From: Clostridia bacterium
Lineage (GTDB): Bacteria > Bacillota > Clostridia > Christensenellales > CAG-138
Direction: 5' to 3'
DNA: 64,000 nt
Assembly: GCA_017547885.1 (NCBI GenBank)
Contig: JAFYOP010000012.1
Coordinates: 1 to 64,000, forward strand
Both the position numbers and the translations under genes were made by a program. Every line of letters begins with the position of its first letter. Within the stretch, counting starts at the first letter, position 1. Shown here one piece after another: positions 24,653-33,862 of the stretch. The notes under the pieces were generated by a model. It worked only from the letters and a program-made list of their open reading frames with translations. It made no database searches and was not told the origin of the DNA.

Positions 24653-24904
24653 TTATGCTTTGTTGCCACAGTATGGGCAATATTCTCCGTCGGACCATCT
24701 TACTTTACCGCAGTGCCCGCATCTGCTTCTGCCGAATATCTTATACACTCCACATATGAAAAGCAGCACAATGCAGACAAGGGATATATGGGCTTCTACA
24801 GTGATATTGTAGTCATTATCAAATATCTTCAGCCCCATAACGCCCCAGTCGATCACAAATACGGCTAAGGCTATGCCAAATATCCATGACATTGCTTTTT
24901 TCAT
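24653..24904 (-). CDS. Small membrane protein with C-terminal zinc ribbon
   Basis: An 83-residue protein with two hydrophobic segments (about 5-25 and 41-58) and a C-terminal zinc ribbon of CGHC-x10-CPYC form. Zinc-ribbon membrane proteins of this size are common and uncharacterised in Clostridia. ATG 24904 is chosen on the basis of GGAGGGTCACCTT; the reading frame extends further upstream into the rlmD gene but without a ribosome site. It follows the methyltransferase gene by 22 nt and is probably cotranscribed. Confidence 0.7.
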   Translation of the reverse strand: MKKAMSWIFGIALAVFVIDWGVMGLKIFDNDYNITVEAHISLVCIVLLFICGVYKIFGRSRCGHCGKVRWSDGEYCPYCGNKA

Positions 24905-24926
24905 AAGGTGACCCTCCAAAGGTAAA

Positions 24927-26288
24927 TCACTTAGTAAGCAGCGCCACCGTCTCCACATGATGTGTATGCGGAAACATATCCACAGGCTGAGCCTTAACAA
25001 GGGTATATCCTCTGTCCGCCAGTATGCGGCAGTCCCTAGCCATGGTTGCGGGATTGCAGGAAACGTATACGATGCGCTGAACTCCGCTGTCCGCAAGGGC
25101 GTCAAGTGCGGTCTTTTCGCAGCCCTTTCTGGGAGGATCTATTACCGCCGCGTCAAGGTGCAGCCCTTCGGATACCAGCATAGGCAGTACGGATTCTGCG
25201 GTATCGCAGATAAAGTCCACATTGGATATACCGTTATTCTTTGCGTTTACCTTGGCATCCGCAATGGCGGCAGGTACACATTCAATGCCGGTGACATGGT
25301 CAGCGTGTTCTGCCAGCATGAGGGTAATAGTGCCTATGCCGCAGTATACGTCCGCTACCCGTTCGCCGCCTTTGAGGCTCAAAAACTCCAGTGCTTTTGA
25401 ATACAGTACTTCTGTCTGCACAGGATTCACCTGCAGGAAGGATGCCATTGACGCGCTGAAAGAATGACCTGCAATGGTGGTATTCAGCCTGTCGCTGCCC
25501 CACAGGGCAATGAATTTATCCCCAAGGATAACATTGGTATCCTTGGAGTTTACGTTGTGTACTACGCCTGTAAGGTTTGGAATTTTATGCCTGAGCAGCT
25601 CCACAAGTGCGTCGCTGTGCGGAAGCTTTCCTGAGGTTACAACCAGCGCCAGCACACCATCCGCAGATGTTCTCGCCATGGCGTGACGAAGTATACCTTT
25701 ATGGGTTGTTTCATCATAGACGGGAATGGAATACATATTTGCCCACTCTGCAACGGCAGCAGTTACCGCCATAACAGCGGATGACTGTATAGCGCAATCT
25801 TCAATAGGAACTATCCTGTGGCTGCGCTGAGCAAAGAACCCGGGGACAACCTTGAAATTTTCGTCATATCCCATGGGAAAGCTGCCCTTGTTGCGATAGC
25901 GCTCGGGCTCACCCATGCCAATACAGGGTAAAACCACAGGGCTATCAAACTTGCCAAGGCGAATGAGCGCATCCTGCACTTGCCTGGTCTTTGCCTCAAG
26001 CTGGGCGTGATATGCAAGGTGCCGTAATGTGCAGCCGCCGCAGCGAGGATATACAGGACAGGTGTTTTCCGTACGCTCGGCTGATTTTTCCAGTATTTCT
26101 GTGAGCTTTGCAACGGCATAGCCGGAGGTAACCTTAATAACATGGGCACGTATTTTCTCCCCCGCCAATGCATAGGGCACAAATACGGTATACCCATCTA
26201 TGCGGCCTATTCCCTGGCCCTCTGAGCTGAGGGCAGTTATGGTCAGCTCTATATCGTCGTTTTTCTCTACCGGTGGTCTAAGATTCAT
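24927..26288 (-). CDS. rlmD: 23S rRNA (uracil-C5)-methyltransferase, RlmD/RumA family
   Basis: A 453-residue SAM-dependent enzyme that makes m5U in 23S rRNA. An N-terminal TRAM domain (about 13-65) is followed by iron-sulfur cysteines Cys77, Cys83 and Cys86 (CPVYPRCGGC), then the methyltransferase core with VADVYCGIGTITLML, DPPRKGC and the catalytic cysteine in YVSCNPATMARD. Bacillota often carry two RumA paralogues, so the exact uridine is uncertain. It overlaps the dnaE 3' end by 4 nt and is cotranscribed with it. Confidence 0.9.
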   Translation of the reverse strand: MNLRPPVEKNDDIELTITALSSEGQGIGRIDGYTVFVPYALAGEKIRAHVIKVTSGYAVAKLTEILEKSAERTENTCPVYPRCGGCTLRHLAYHAQLEAKTRQVQDALIRLGKFDSPVVLPCIGMGEPERYRNKGSFPMGYDENFKVVPGFFAQRSHRIVPIEDCAIQSSAVMAVTAAVAEWANMYSIPVYDETTHKGILRHAMARTSADGVLALVVTSGKLPHSDALVELLRHKIPNLTGVVHNVNSKDTNVILGDKFIALWGSDRLNTTIAGHSFSASMASFLQVNPVQTEVLYSKALEFLSLKGGERVADVYCGIGTITLMLAEHADHVTGIECVPAAIADAKVNAKNNGISNVDFICDTAESVLPMLVSEGLHLDAAVIDPPRKGCEKTALDALADSGVQRIVYVSCNPATMARDCRILADRGYTLVKAQPVDMFPHTHHVETVALLTK

Positions 26289-29200
26289 TTCAGCTTTACG
26301 TTCTCCTCGCCAAGCATTTCTTTCATTATGTCCATAACTGCGTCAGAGGGATTGATAAACAGCTCTCTTGGTGCCTGCATGCTCTTTCTGGTAACTGCAT
26401 CCACCATAATAACCGGAAGGTTGCCCGGGAACCGTGAAAGAACAGTCTTTACTCTGTCAAACAGCCTTGTATCCCCCATGTTGAGCCTGAGATACAGCTT
26501 GCCTGCTGCGGCTGAGGCTTTTTCCAGCGGCATTATGTCGTCCACAAGTATGGTATTGTTCTGGTCTTCCCGCATATTCAGCTTGCCGGAAACCGTGACC
26601 TTGCTGTCCACCATAAGCCTGCTTGTACAGCGGGTGTATACAGATGGGAACGCTGCAAGCTCCACGCTTCCTGTAAGGTCTTCAATTACCGCATACGCCA
26701 TAAGGCCGTTGCCGCTTTTTACAGGCTTGGTGCGCACAGAGGTAATTATGCCGCCAAGGCGTACTTTTTGATTGTCCATGTATTTGCCTGTGCCGTCCGC
26801 TGCGGAAAGCTCGGCACAGGATGCAAGCGATTTAAGCTCTTCGCTGTATTCGCTAAGTGGATGGCCGCTGATGTATATACCCATTACCTCACGCTCCATA
26901 TAGAGCAGTGTATTGCGGTCATATTCATCTATATCCGGAAGAGGTATTGCGGTGTCCTGTGCTATTTCGTCCGCCCCCGCCATATCAAACAGGGAAAGCT
27001 GGCCTGTAGCACGCTGTTTTCTGTCATTGCCCGCGGAGGTCATTGCCTGGTCATATATGGACATAAGCTGAGAGCGCTTTACTCCCATACTGTCAAAGCA
27101 GCCGGCCTTTATAAGACCTTCAACGATGCGCTTGTTAAGAGTTTCGCCCCTGCGCAGGAAATCGTTAAAGTCACGGAATGGGCCATTGAGTTCGCGTTCC
27201 CGTGCAATTTGCTCGGTTACGGTTTCGCTTACGTTCTTTATGGCTGCAAAGCCAAAGCGAATACTGCCCTTCTCCACCGAGAATTTTGCCCGGCTCTTAT
27301 TGATATCCGGAGGATAAACTTCTATGCCACGCTGACGGCAGTAGTTTACGTATTCGGATATTTTGCCCATATCCTTGCCGATAAAGCTGTTGAGCAGCGC
27401 CGTCATAAACTCAACAGGGTAATACTCTTTCAGATATGCGGTACGATAAGCAAGCACCGCGTATGCTGCCGCATGGGATTTATTAAATGCATAGGATGCA
27501 AAGTCCATCATCTCGTCGAATATTTTATTGGCGATATCCCTGCTTACGCCGTTGCGTACAGCGCCGGGAACCTTTACCACTCCATCTTCAATGATGCCAT
27601 CGATAAAGTACTCCCGCTCCTTTGCCATTACATCATGCTTTTTCTTGGACATGGCGCGGCGCACAAGGTCACTTCGTCCCCAGGAATAGCCTGCAAGGTC
27701 GCGTACGATCTGCATTACCTGTTCCTGATATACCATACAGCCGTAAGTCTTGCTGAGTATTGGGCGGAGCTTTTCATGGACGTATTTTACATTGTTTCGG
27801 TCATTCTTTCCGGCAATATATCGGGGTATCTGTTCCATTGGGCCGGGACGGAAAAGGGAAATTCCCGCAATGATATCTTCAAAGCAGTCAGGATTAAGCT
27901 GCATCATAAACTGACGCATGCCCATGGATTCCAGCTGGAATACGCCATCGGTATCGCCTTCGGCTATCATCTTGTATACCGCGGGATCGTCATTGCTCAT
28001 TCGCTCAAGATCCGGCACTTCTCTTCCGTCCTGACGGATATAGTCAAGAGTATCCCTTATTACGGTAAGGTTTCTAAGGCCCAAAAAGTCCATCTTGAGC
28101 AGGCCCAGCTCCTCAACAGTATCCTTGGGAAACTGTGTGGTTATTGCGTCTTCATTTCGCTGCAGGGGAACGTGCTCTACAGTTGGCTGGGCACATATAA
28201 CCACGCCTGCCGCATGGGTGGAGGCGTGGCGTGGCAAGCCTTCCAGCTTAAGGGAAAGGTCAATAAGCTTTTTAACGCTGTCGTCGCTGTCATACAGCGC
28301 CTTAAGCTCCGCAGAAAGCTCCAATGCCTTTGTAAGGGTCATGCCGAGGGCATTGGGTATGAGCTTTGCTATCCTGTCTACATCTGCATAGGGCATATCC
28401 AGCGCGCGGCCCACGTCACGAACCGCAAGACGGGCGGCCATGGATCCAAAGGTGATTATCTGGCAAACATGGTCTGCGCCGTATTTGCGCACAACATAGT
28501 CAATAACCTCCTGACGACGCTCTATGCAAAAGTCAATATCAAAGTCCGGCATTGAGATCCGCTCGGGGTTAAGGAAACGCTCAAATATCAGGTCGTATTT
28601 TATGGGATCCGTATCCGTAATACCCATGGAGTACGCAGCAAGGCTGCCTGCGCCGCTGCCTCGGCCCGGGCCTACGAATATTCCGTTTTCATGGGCAAAG
28701 TTTACAAAATCCCAAACGATGAGGAAGTAATCAACAAACCCCATCTGGTTGATTACGCTTATCTCGTATTCAAGTCTTTCCTTTACCTCGTCCGATGCGT
28801 CAGGCATCTTTCTGGCAAGGCCCTTGCGGCATATCTCAGTAAGGTATTCAAGGTTAGTAAGACCGTCAGGAGCGGTAAATCCGGGAAGGTGCTGCTCGTG
28901 GAAGGTTATATCAACATTGCACTTATCAGCTATCTCTGCTGTGTTTGCAATAGCCTCGGGATATTGCGGCAGCGCAAGGCGCATCTCGTCTTCGGATTTC
29001 AGATAAAACTCATCCGCAGACATTTTCATTCGGTTTTCATCTGTTACCACTCTGTTGGTCTGTATGCAGAGCAGTACATCCTGAGACTCGGCGTCTTCCT
29101 TTTTTACATAGTGTATGTCGTTGGTTGCAACTGTCTTTATGTTCAGTTCTGCTGCTATTTTAGCCAGCTGAGGCAGTATTTCTTTTTGCTCAGGCAGTCC

Positions 29201-29722
29201 GTGATCCTGCAGTTCAATGTAAAAGTCGTCACCGAATATACCCTTCAGCCTGTTTGCAAGGGCAACAGCATCATCATATCGCCTTTCCAGCAGCAGCTGC
29301 GGTATATCGCCCGCAAGGCAGGCAGAAAGACAAACAAGCCCCTCGTGATGCTGCTCAAGCAGTTCATAGTCTATTCGGGGCCTGTAATAGAATCCGTCCA
29401 GAAAGGCAATGCTGGACAGCTTCATGAGGTTTTTATAACCTGTAATGTTTTTGGATATAAGTATAAGATGGGCGTTTTCCCTTATGCCGCTCTTTTCAAG
29501 GTGATTAGGTGCCACATATGCTTCCATGCCAAGCAGCGGCTTGATTCCCGCCTTTTTACATTCCTTGTAGAAATCTATAACGCCATACATAGCCCCATGG
29601 TCGGTTATGGCAAGAGCTTCCATGCCCAGTTCCTTTGCACGGGAAACAAGGTCTGTTATTCTTGCCGCACCGTCCAGAAGGCTGTATTGGGTATGTACAT
29701 GCAGATGGGTAAAGGCGCTCAT
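26285..29722 (-). CDS. dnaE: DNA polymerase III subunit alpha (DnaE)
   Basis: At 1145 residues this is a full-length DnaE-type replicative polymerase (DnaE1/DnaE3 form rather than PolC, as no exonuclease insertion is seen). The N-terminal PHP domain starts with HLHVHTQYSLLDGAARI; the palm contains the catalytic motif MPDFDIDFC, preceded by GRGSGAGSLAAY. The fingers and beta-binding regions follow, then an OB-fold near 990-1080 (VRLGGIITSVRTKPVKSGNG). It is translationally coupled to rlmD and begins immediately after whiA. Confidence 0.96.
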   Translation of the reverse strand: MSAFTHLHVHTQYSLLDGAARITDLVSRAKELGMEALAITDHGAMYGVIDFYKECKKAGIKPLLGMEAYVAPNHLEKSGIRENAHLILISKNITGYKNLMKLSSIAFLDGFYYRPRIDYELLEQHHEGLVCLSACLAGDIPQLLLERRYDDAVALANRLKGIFGDDFYIELQDHGLPEQKEILPQLAKIAAELNIKTVATNDIHYVKKEDAESQDVLLCIQTNRVVTDENRMKMSADEFYLKSEDEMRLALPQYPEAIANTAEIADKCNVDITFHEQHLPGFTAPDGLTNLEYLTEICRKGLARKMPDASDEVKERLEYEISVINQMGFVDYFLIVWDFVNFAHENGIFVGPGRGSGAGSLAAYSMGITDTDPIKYDLIFERFLNPERISMPDFDIDFCIERRQEVIDYVVRKYGADHVCQIITFGSMAARLAVRDVGRALDMPYADVDRIAKLIPNALGMTLTKALELSAELKALYDSDDSVKKLIDLSLKLEGLPRHASTHAAGVVICAQPTVEHVPLQRNEDAITTQFPKDTVEELGLLKMDFLGLRNLTVIRDTLDYIRQDGREVPDLERMSNDDPAVYKMIAEGDTDGVFQLESMGMRQFMMQLNPDCFEDIIAGISLFRPGPMEQIPRYIAGKNDRNNVKYVHEKLRPILSKTYGCMVYQEQVMQIVRDLAGYSWGRSDLVRRAMSKKKHDVMAKEREYFIDGIIEDGVVKVPGAVRNGVSRDIANKIFDEMMDFASYAFNKSHAAAYAVLAYRTAYLKEYYPVEFMTALLNSFIGKDMGKISEYVNYCRQRGIEVYPPDINKSRAKFSVEKGSIRFGFAAIKNVSETVTEQIARERELNGPFRDFNDFLRRGETLNKRIVEGLIKAGCFDSMGVKRSQLMSIYDQAMTSAGNDRKQRATGQLSLFDMAGADEIAQDTAIPLPDIDEYDRNTLLYMEREVMGIYISGHPLSEYSEELKSLASCAELSAADGTGKYMDNQKVRLGGIITSVRTKPVKSGNGLMAYAVIEDLTGSVELAAFPSVYTRCTSRLMVDSKVTVSGKLNMREDQNNTILVDDIMPLEKASAAAGKLYLRLNMGDTRLFDRVKTVLSRFPGNLPVIMVDAVTRKSMQAPRELFINPSDAVMDIMKEMLGEENVKLK

Positions 29723-30670
29723 TTATAGATTTCCCCCGTCCTGATCCTTTATCTCCTGAGCTATAACGGACAATTTTGCAAGCCTGTGGTTAAATCCGGA
29801 CTTGCTTATTCCTGCAATTTCCGCTATCTCGGCAAGCGTAGCCTCAGGATTGTTTATACGTATCTCCGCCGCCTCCCGAAGCTTGTGGGGCAGGCTTTCC
29901 AGCCCACGGTTTACGCGAATCGTTTCTATATCCAGCAGCTGCTGTGCCGCTGCGGCCGCAGCCTTGTTCATGTTTGCGTCTTCAAAGTTCTGCTGGCGGT
30001 TAATATAGTTGTTTACGCTGCGTAGCACACGAGCATCTTCAAAGGCGATCGTGCTGTTCATGGCGCCGATGAGAGTTATAAAATCGGATACCATTTCGCC
30101 GTCTTTTATGTAAACGATAAAGCTGGTCTTTCTCGGAAAATATTTTGCCGTTATGCCAAGGCTCGCCATGATATCACACAGTTCATATGCAAAACGTTCA
30201 TATTTGCATACAAGCTCCAAATGGTATCCCTTATTGGGGTCGTTTACAGACCCTGCGCCAAGGAATACCCCCCTGAGAAAGCACCGTGCTTTTTCCTGAG
30301 TATCCGTAAGCTTTTCCGGAATATGGCCCAGTTCAAGCTCTTCATCACCTTCCACGGCATAGCCCGCATCACGCAATAACTCCATGACACCGCCGCCGGA
30401 CAGGTTTACCACGGTATTAACGGCATTTAATCTTTCTTTTTCGCTTATGGAAACCACCGCATCTGCGGCATACAGCTCCTTGCCAAGCCGTGCTGTAAGG
30501 GCAGCAACGTTGCTGTTTTCGGTTACGTATTTTAGCCCTACGCCGCTGCGGCCCAGAGTCATAGAGCCGGCCGCATGTGTAACACCACATAACAGCGAGC
30601 GCTTTTCTTCTTTATTTGTCAGCTTGCAGCTGTTAACAAGTTCGTCCTTGGTTATGGATGAAAAGGACAA
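29723..30670 (-). CDS. whiA: DNA-binding protein WhiA
   Basis: A 315-residue protein with the LAGLIDADG-like N-terminal domains (CGVTHAAGSMTL; CFLRGVFLGAGSVNDPNKGYHLEL) and a C-terminal helix-turn-helix (TLAEIAEIAGISKSGFNHRLAKL). WhiA influences cell division and sporulation in Gram-positive bacteria. It sits between rapZ and dnaE. In many Bacillota yvcK lies between rapZ and whiA; here the two are only 5 bp apart, so yvcK is missing from the cluster. Confidence 0.95.
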   Translation of the reverse strand: MSFSSITKDELVNSCKLTNKEEKRSLLCGVTHAAGSMTLGRSGVGLKYVTENSNVAALTARLGKELYAADAVVSISEKERLNAVNTVVNLSGGGVMELLRDAGYAVEGDEELELGHIPEKLTDTQEKARCFLRGVFLGAGSVNDPNKGYHLELVCKYERFAYELCDIMASLGITAKYFPRKTSFIVYIKDGEMVSDFITLIGAMNSTIAFEDARVLRSVNNYINRQQNFEDANMNKAAAAAAQQLLDIETIRVNRGLESLPHKLREAAEIRINNPEATLAEIAEIAGISKSGFNHRLAKLSVIAQEIKDQDGGNL

Positions 30671-30675
30671 ATATT

Positions 30676-31554
30676 TCAGCTCCTTTCGCCGATTCTCTCT
30701 TTGATATCACCGCCCTCGGTAACAATATCCCTGTGGGTAATAGTTGTGTGATATCTATCCTTCATACGTTTATACAGCGCTTCTGCAGCACAAACAGATC
30801 GATGTCTGCCGCCTGTACAGCCAAAAGCAACCACGAGCCTGCGTTTATCCTGCTCAATAAATTTCGGTATCAGACGAACAAGCATATTTTCTATGGTGTC
30901 CATCAGCGAAACCACTGTTTCGTCAGCCATTACATAGTCATAGACAGGCTTGTCCTTACCGCATAGATACCTAAGCTCCTTATCGTAAAAGGGATTAGGG
31001 GAAAAACGCATATCCATTACAACATCCGCTTCAAAAGGCACACCCCGTTTATAGCCAAAGCTCATTATATTAAGGATGAAATTTGAGCCGCACAGCCCAA
31101 GCTCTTTTTCAATTGCCGAGCCTAGCTCAAGAGGCCGCATGTTTGTCGTGTCGATTATGACGCTGGCTCTGTCCCTGAGGCTGGCAAGCCGTTCCCGCTC
31201 AATCCGAATACCCGTGCGCACATCTTCCGACAGGGGATGCCTTCTGCGTGTTTCGTTATATCTGCGCTCCAGCATCTGATCTGTGCAGTCCAGAAAAACT
31301 ATACGGTAATCCATTCCCGATTCTTCCAGCTCCATGAGCGTCTTGTTCGGATTGCTGTTGAGCAAGGTTTCACGGCTATCTATGACCACTGCCGCTTTTT
31401 CCACAGGTGGCATTGCCCTGCTGCATAGTTCAACAAAACCTCGGCACATTTCGCTGGGCAGATTGTCCACGCAGAAATATCCCGAGTCTTCAAATTTCTT
31501 CAATGCCTGAGTTTTTCCGGCCCCAGACATACCGGACAGTATTACAAGCTGCAT
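30676..31554 (-). CDS. rapZ: RapZ/YvcJ family nucleotide-binding protein
   Basis: A 292-residue protein with the Walker A motif GMSGAGKT near the N-terminus, a Walker B-type region, and the C-terminal family motif FGCTGGRHRSV. Members hydrolyse nucleotides; in Gram-negative bacteria RapZ is an RNA-binding adaptor of amino-sugar synthesis, while the Gram-positive role is less clear. It overlaps the end of murB by 13 nt and leads straight into whiA. Confidence 0.94.
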   Translation of the reverse strand: MQLVILSGMSGAGKTQALKKFEDSGYFCVDNLPSEMCRGFVELCSRAMPPVEKAAVVIDSRETLLNSNPNKTLMELEESGMDYRIVFLDCTDQMLERRYNETRRRHPLSEDVRTGIRIERERLASLRDRASVIIDTTNMRPLELGSAIEKELGLCGSNFILNIMSFGYKRGVPFEADVVMDMRFSPNPFYDKELRYLCGKDKPVYDYVMADETVVSLMDTIENMLVRLIPKFIEQDKRRLVVAFGCTGGRHRSVCAAEALYKRMKDRYHTTITHRDIVTEGGDIKERIGERS

Positions 31555-32456
31555 ACGTCTCTTCCGATTATCTTGACTTCAGGCTCCAAATTAACGCCAA
31601 AGCGATCATATACCCGATCCTGAACTTCTTTTATAAGGGTACATACATCATCGCAAGTTGCTCCTCCGGTATTGATTACAAAACCTGCGTGCAGAGTACT
31701 TACCTCTGCTCCGCCCACCTTGAATCCCTTGAGCCCTGCCTGCTCAATTAAAGCACCTGCATAATGTCCAGTGGGCCGCTTGAATGTGCTTCCGGCGCTG
31801 GGATAGTTCAAAGGCTGCTTTATTCTCCTGCTTTCGCAGTATTCCCGTGCGCGTTCCCTTGCACTGCCATCATCGGGGGAAAGGCTGAATTCTGCAGACA
31901 GGACTATTGTATTAGGCGCAGAAAATCGGCTGTATCTGTAAGCCATATCCTTATCATCCGGAATGATACACTTTAACTCTCCGGCAGCTATACATTCCAC
32001 TTTTGTAAGAATGTGCTTTATCTCTCCGCCGTATGCGCCTGCATTCATGGCTACAGCGCCGCCAATTGTGCCCGGGATACCGGTGGCCCACTCCAGGCCC
32101 ATAAAACCCTTATCCAGCGAATCATTTGCAGCAAGGCATAAAAGGGTTCCGGCAAGTACTTTTTGTGTACATCCATCATACTGTATGCCGGAAAAATCAG
32201 GACCTATACGAATAACAAGGCCTTCGATTCCTTTATCACTTATCAGCATATTGCTGCCATTTCCCATCACAACATAGGGAATTCCCAGTTCCTTTGCCGT
32301 ATCAAGGCCTAATATCAGTTCATCGCTATTTTGCGGCAAAAACAGTAAATCCGCAGGGCCGCCTATTCTGAATGAAGTATAGTCCTTCATTGGTGCGTTC
32401 TGTATAAGTTTACACCCATTAAGTCTCTGGGCACACAGTTCCAGTTTCTGTTTCAT
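31542..32456 (-). CDS. murB: UDP-N-acetylenolpyruvoylglucosamine reductase
   Basis: A 304-residue FAD enzyme reducing UDP-GlcNAc-enolpyruvate to UDP-MurNAc in the cytoplasm. The FAD-binding segment TSFRIGGPADLLFLP and VMGNGSNMLI, then GLEWATGIPGTIGGAVAMNAGAYGG, are diagnostic. YPSAGSTFKRP carries the catalytic Ser region and LEPEVKIIG the C-terminal Glu. The YRYSRFS loop fits type II MurB. ATG 32456 follows GGGAGGAACC; it heads murB-rapZ-whiA-dnaE-rlmD. Confidence 0.95.
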   Translation of the reverse strand: MKQKLELCAQRLNGCKLIQNAPMKDYTSFRIGGPADLLFLPQNSDELILGLDTAKELGIPYVVMGNGSNMLISDKGIEGLVIRIGPDFSGIQYDGCTQKVLAGTLLCLAANDSLDKGFMGLEWATGIPGTIGGAVAMNAGAYGGEIKHILTKVECIAAGELKCIIPDDKDMAYRYSRFSAPNTIVLSAEFSLSPDDGSARERAREYCESRRIKQPLNYPSAGSTFKRPTGHYAGALIEQAGLKGFKVGGAEVSTLHAGFVINTGGATCDDVCTLIKEVQDRVYDRFGVNLEPEVKIIGRDVCSL

Positions 32457-32487
32457 GGTTCCTCCCATGTATATACTTATGATTATT

Positions 32488-33570
32488 TTACTTTATTGCG
32501 GCGTCTCTTACAAGTTCTGTAAGACGCAAATTCAAATCCTTTTTTGCAGATGCACTTCCACGCATCGCCTCTGCCGCGCTTATCTGCAGCTGCTCCTTGT
32601 ATGTTTTATATAAAAAACTATTTGGCGCTGCAATGTTATCAAGTTCAATAAAAAGCTGTTCCACTGCCTCATTATCGGCTTTTTGTCGATCTATTTCCGC
32701 AATTGCGGGCATAAGACCTATGCTCATCAGTTTCTGCTGGTTTTCACTGCTCAGGCATAAATTAATAAACTCATATACATATGGGAGTTTAGCTTTATCA
32801 ATATTTTTATTTGCCCCGATCAGCTGAATCAGATCTGAATAATTGCTGCATGAAACTGTTTCAAACGGAAATCCCTTGCCGCTTTGTACCTTATGAAAAA
32901 GATCCCCTGCCGCCCTTGCATCCATGAAAGCGGAAACGGCCCTTTCTTCCATAAAGTCCTCGATTGCTTTCACTTCACCGGTAATTCCCCATATGTATGC
33001 CTGTACAATATCACCGGCCGCATCAGCTTTGCCGCTTTTTAAAATTACGGATATGCTTTCTGTATCAGTTCCCCTTTCCTGCATAAGGCGCTGATTATGC
33101 ACAAGCAAGTATCCCGAAGCCGCATAGGGAATACCGTACAGCTCTCCGCCACATTGTCCGGTACCCGCCAGATTCCCTCTCAGCTCCGGAAGTTCTGCTG
33201 TCAGTTCGCTTAATTGCTCCGCATATAAATATCCCAGCGGAAAGGAAAACACATCCGGCTGTTCGCCTCTTGCAATACGTTCTTCGTACTCTTCTATTGA
33301 GATGCTGTCCACCTCAAGATATACTCCACTGTGTTTTTTTTCGAGTTGCTGGGCCGTCCTGTCTACCCAGCTGCCCAAGCTGCCCTGATATGGCTTGAAT
33401 CCCACTATGTGCCATACTTCGATAATTCCATGATATCCCTCTATGTTCTGCTCGTTTCTCTGCAGTGTCAGCAGCCTTCGTGACGACATGATATACTGAG
33501 GCGAAATTACCATAAATGTTAAAATCAATATCGTCATTACAAATGATGATATAATCTGTTTTTTATTCAT
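32488..33570 (-). CDS. Extracellular solute-binding protein
   Basis: A 360-residue protein with an N-terminal membrane anchor/signal (about 7-27) but no lipobox Cys. The body is of ABC sugar-binding type 1: EVWHIVGFKPYQGSLGSWVDR then QPDVFSFPLGYL and a tail typical of these proteins. No permease or ATPase gene is adjacent, so it is an orphan. ATG 33570 has GGAGGG 11 nt upstream. Its ~210-nt leader contains an intrinsic terminator 43 nt before the ATG, so expression is probably controlled by attenuation. Confidence 0.72.
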   Translation of the reverse strand: MNKKQIISSFVMTILILTFMVISPQYIMSSRRLLTLQRNEQNIEGYHGIIEVWHIVGFKPYQGSLGSWVDRTAQQLEKKHSGVYLEVDSISIEEYEERIARGEQPDVFSFPLGYLYAEQLSELTAELPELRGNLAGTGQCGGELYGIPYAASGYLLVHNQRLMQERGTDTESISVILKSGKADAAGDIVQAYIWGITGEVKAIEDFMEERAVSAFMDARAAGDLFHKVQSGKGFPFETVSCSNYSDLIQLIGANKNIDKAKLPYVYEFINLCLSSENQQKLMSIGLMPAIAEIDRQKADNEAVEQLFIELDNIAAPNSFLYKTYKEQLQISAAEAMRGSASAKKDLNLRLTELVRDAAIK

Positions 33571-33612
33571 AAGCAACGAACCCTCCAAACTATTCTTATG
33601 CCTTATAAGCGC

Positions 33613-33643
33613 AAAAAAGGAGCCCTGATAATATCAGAGCCCC
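33613..33643 (-). terminator. Leader terminator (attenuator) before the solute-binding protein gene
   Basis: On the minus strand GGGGCTCTGA (33643-33634) pairs with TCAGGGCTCC (33628-33619) through a 5-nt loop, with two G-U pairs, followed by TTTTTT (33618-33613). It lies 43 nt upstream of the start codon, within the leader rather than after a gene. Confidence 0.8.
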
Positions 33644-33654
33644 CAGCAAATATT

Positions 33655-33781
33655 CTGTCCGGAAATCGCTTTGTGCAGATGCCCCCAGCACAAGCGAATA
33701 ACAATAAAAGTTCGGTTTATTTTTTTGGAGGAAAAACAATGAAGAATGCTGTTTATCCCGGACAGATCGATATATTCGCTT
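33655..33781 (-). ncRNA. Structured 5' leader with alternative pairings (riboswitch-like candidate)
   Basis: Read on the minus strand the leader begins near 33781. CTGTCCGG (33765-33758) pairs with CCGGACAG (33662-33655), closing a domain that contains the hairpin TCGCTTGTGC / GCACAAAGCGA (33697-33688 with 33676-33666). The first transcribed bases AAGCGAAT (33781-33774) are complementary to ATTCGCTT (33699-33692), which is also the 5' arm of that inner hairpin. Two exclusive folds followed by a terminator are the layout of riboswitches and attenuators. I do not recognise a known class. Confidence 0.5.
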
Positions 33782-33786
33782 TATAG
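33739..33786 (+). CDS. Possible 15-residue peptide with QIDIF clamp-like motif
   Basis: A very short plus-strand reading frame, MKNAVYPGQIDIFAL, preceded by GGAGGAAAAACA, an excellent ribosome site (33727-33732). The C-terminal QIDIF fits the beta-clamp-binding consensus QxxLF/QxDIF. It lies antisense to the structured leader, so it may be a chance frame; there is no clear promoter on this strand. I offer it as a candidate only. Confidence 0.25.
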   Translation: MKNAVYPGQIDIFAL

Positions 33787-33787
33787 T

Positions 33788-33793
33788 ATTATA
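33788..33793 (-). promoter_or_regulatory. -10 element of the leader transcript
   Basis: TATAAT on the minus strand, 7 nt before the first paired bases of the leader. A TTGCAT lies 20 nt upstream, a poor spacing. The region 33794-33862 is AT-rich and otherwise featureless. Confidence 0.5.
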
Positions 33794-33862
33794 GTAGCAC
33801 CATATATTGTATTATGCAACAATATTTTTTATTATTTTAACAAATAATCAACTGTTTACACT

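Noticed and set aside
26768..29728. Long plus-strand reading frames (up to 595 codons)
   Set aside because: They lie wholly antisense to dnaE, lack ribosome sites at their starts and encode no recognisable domain; they are shadows of the dnaE coding sequence.
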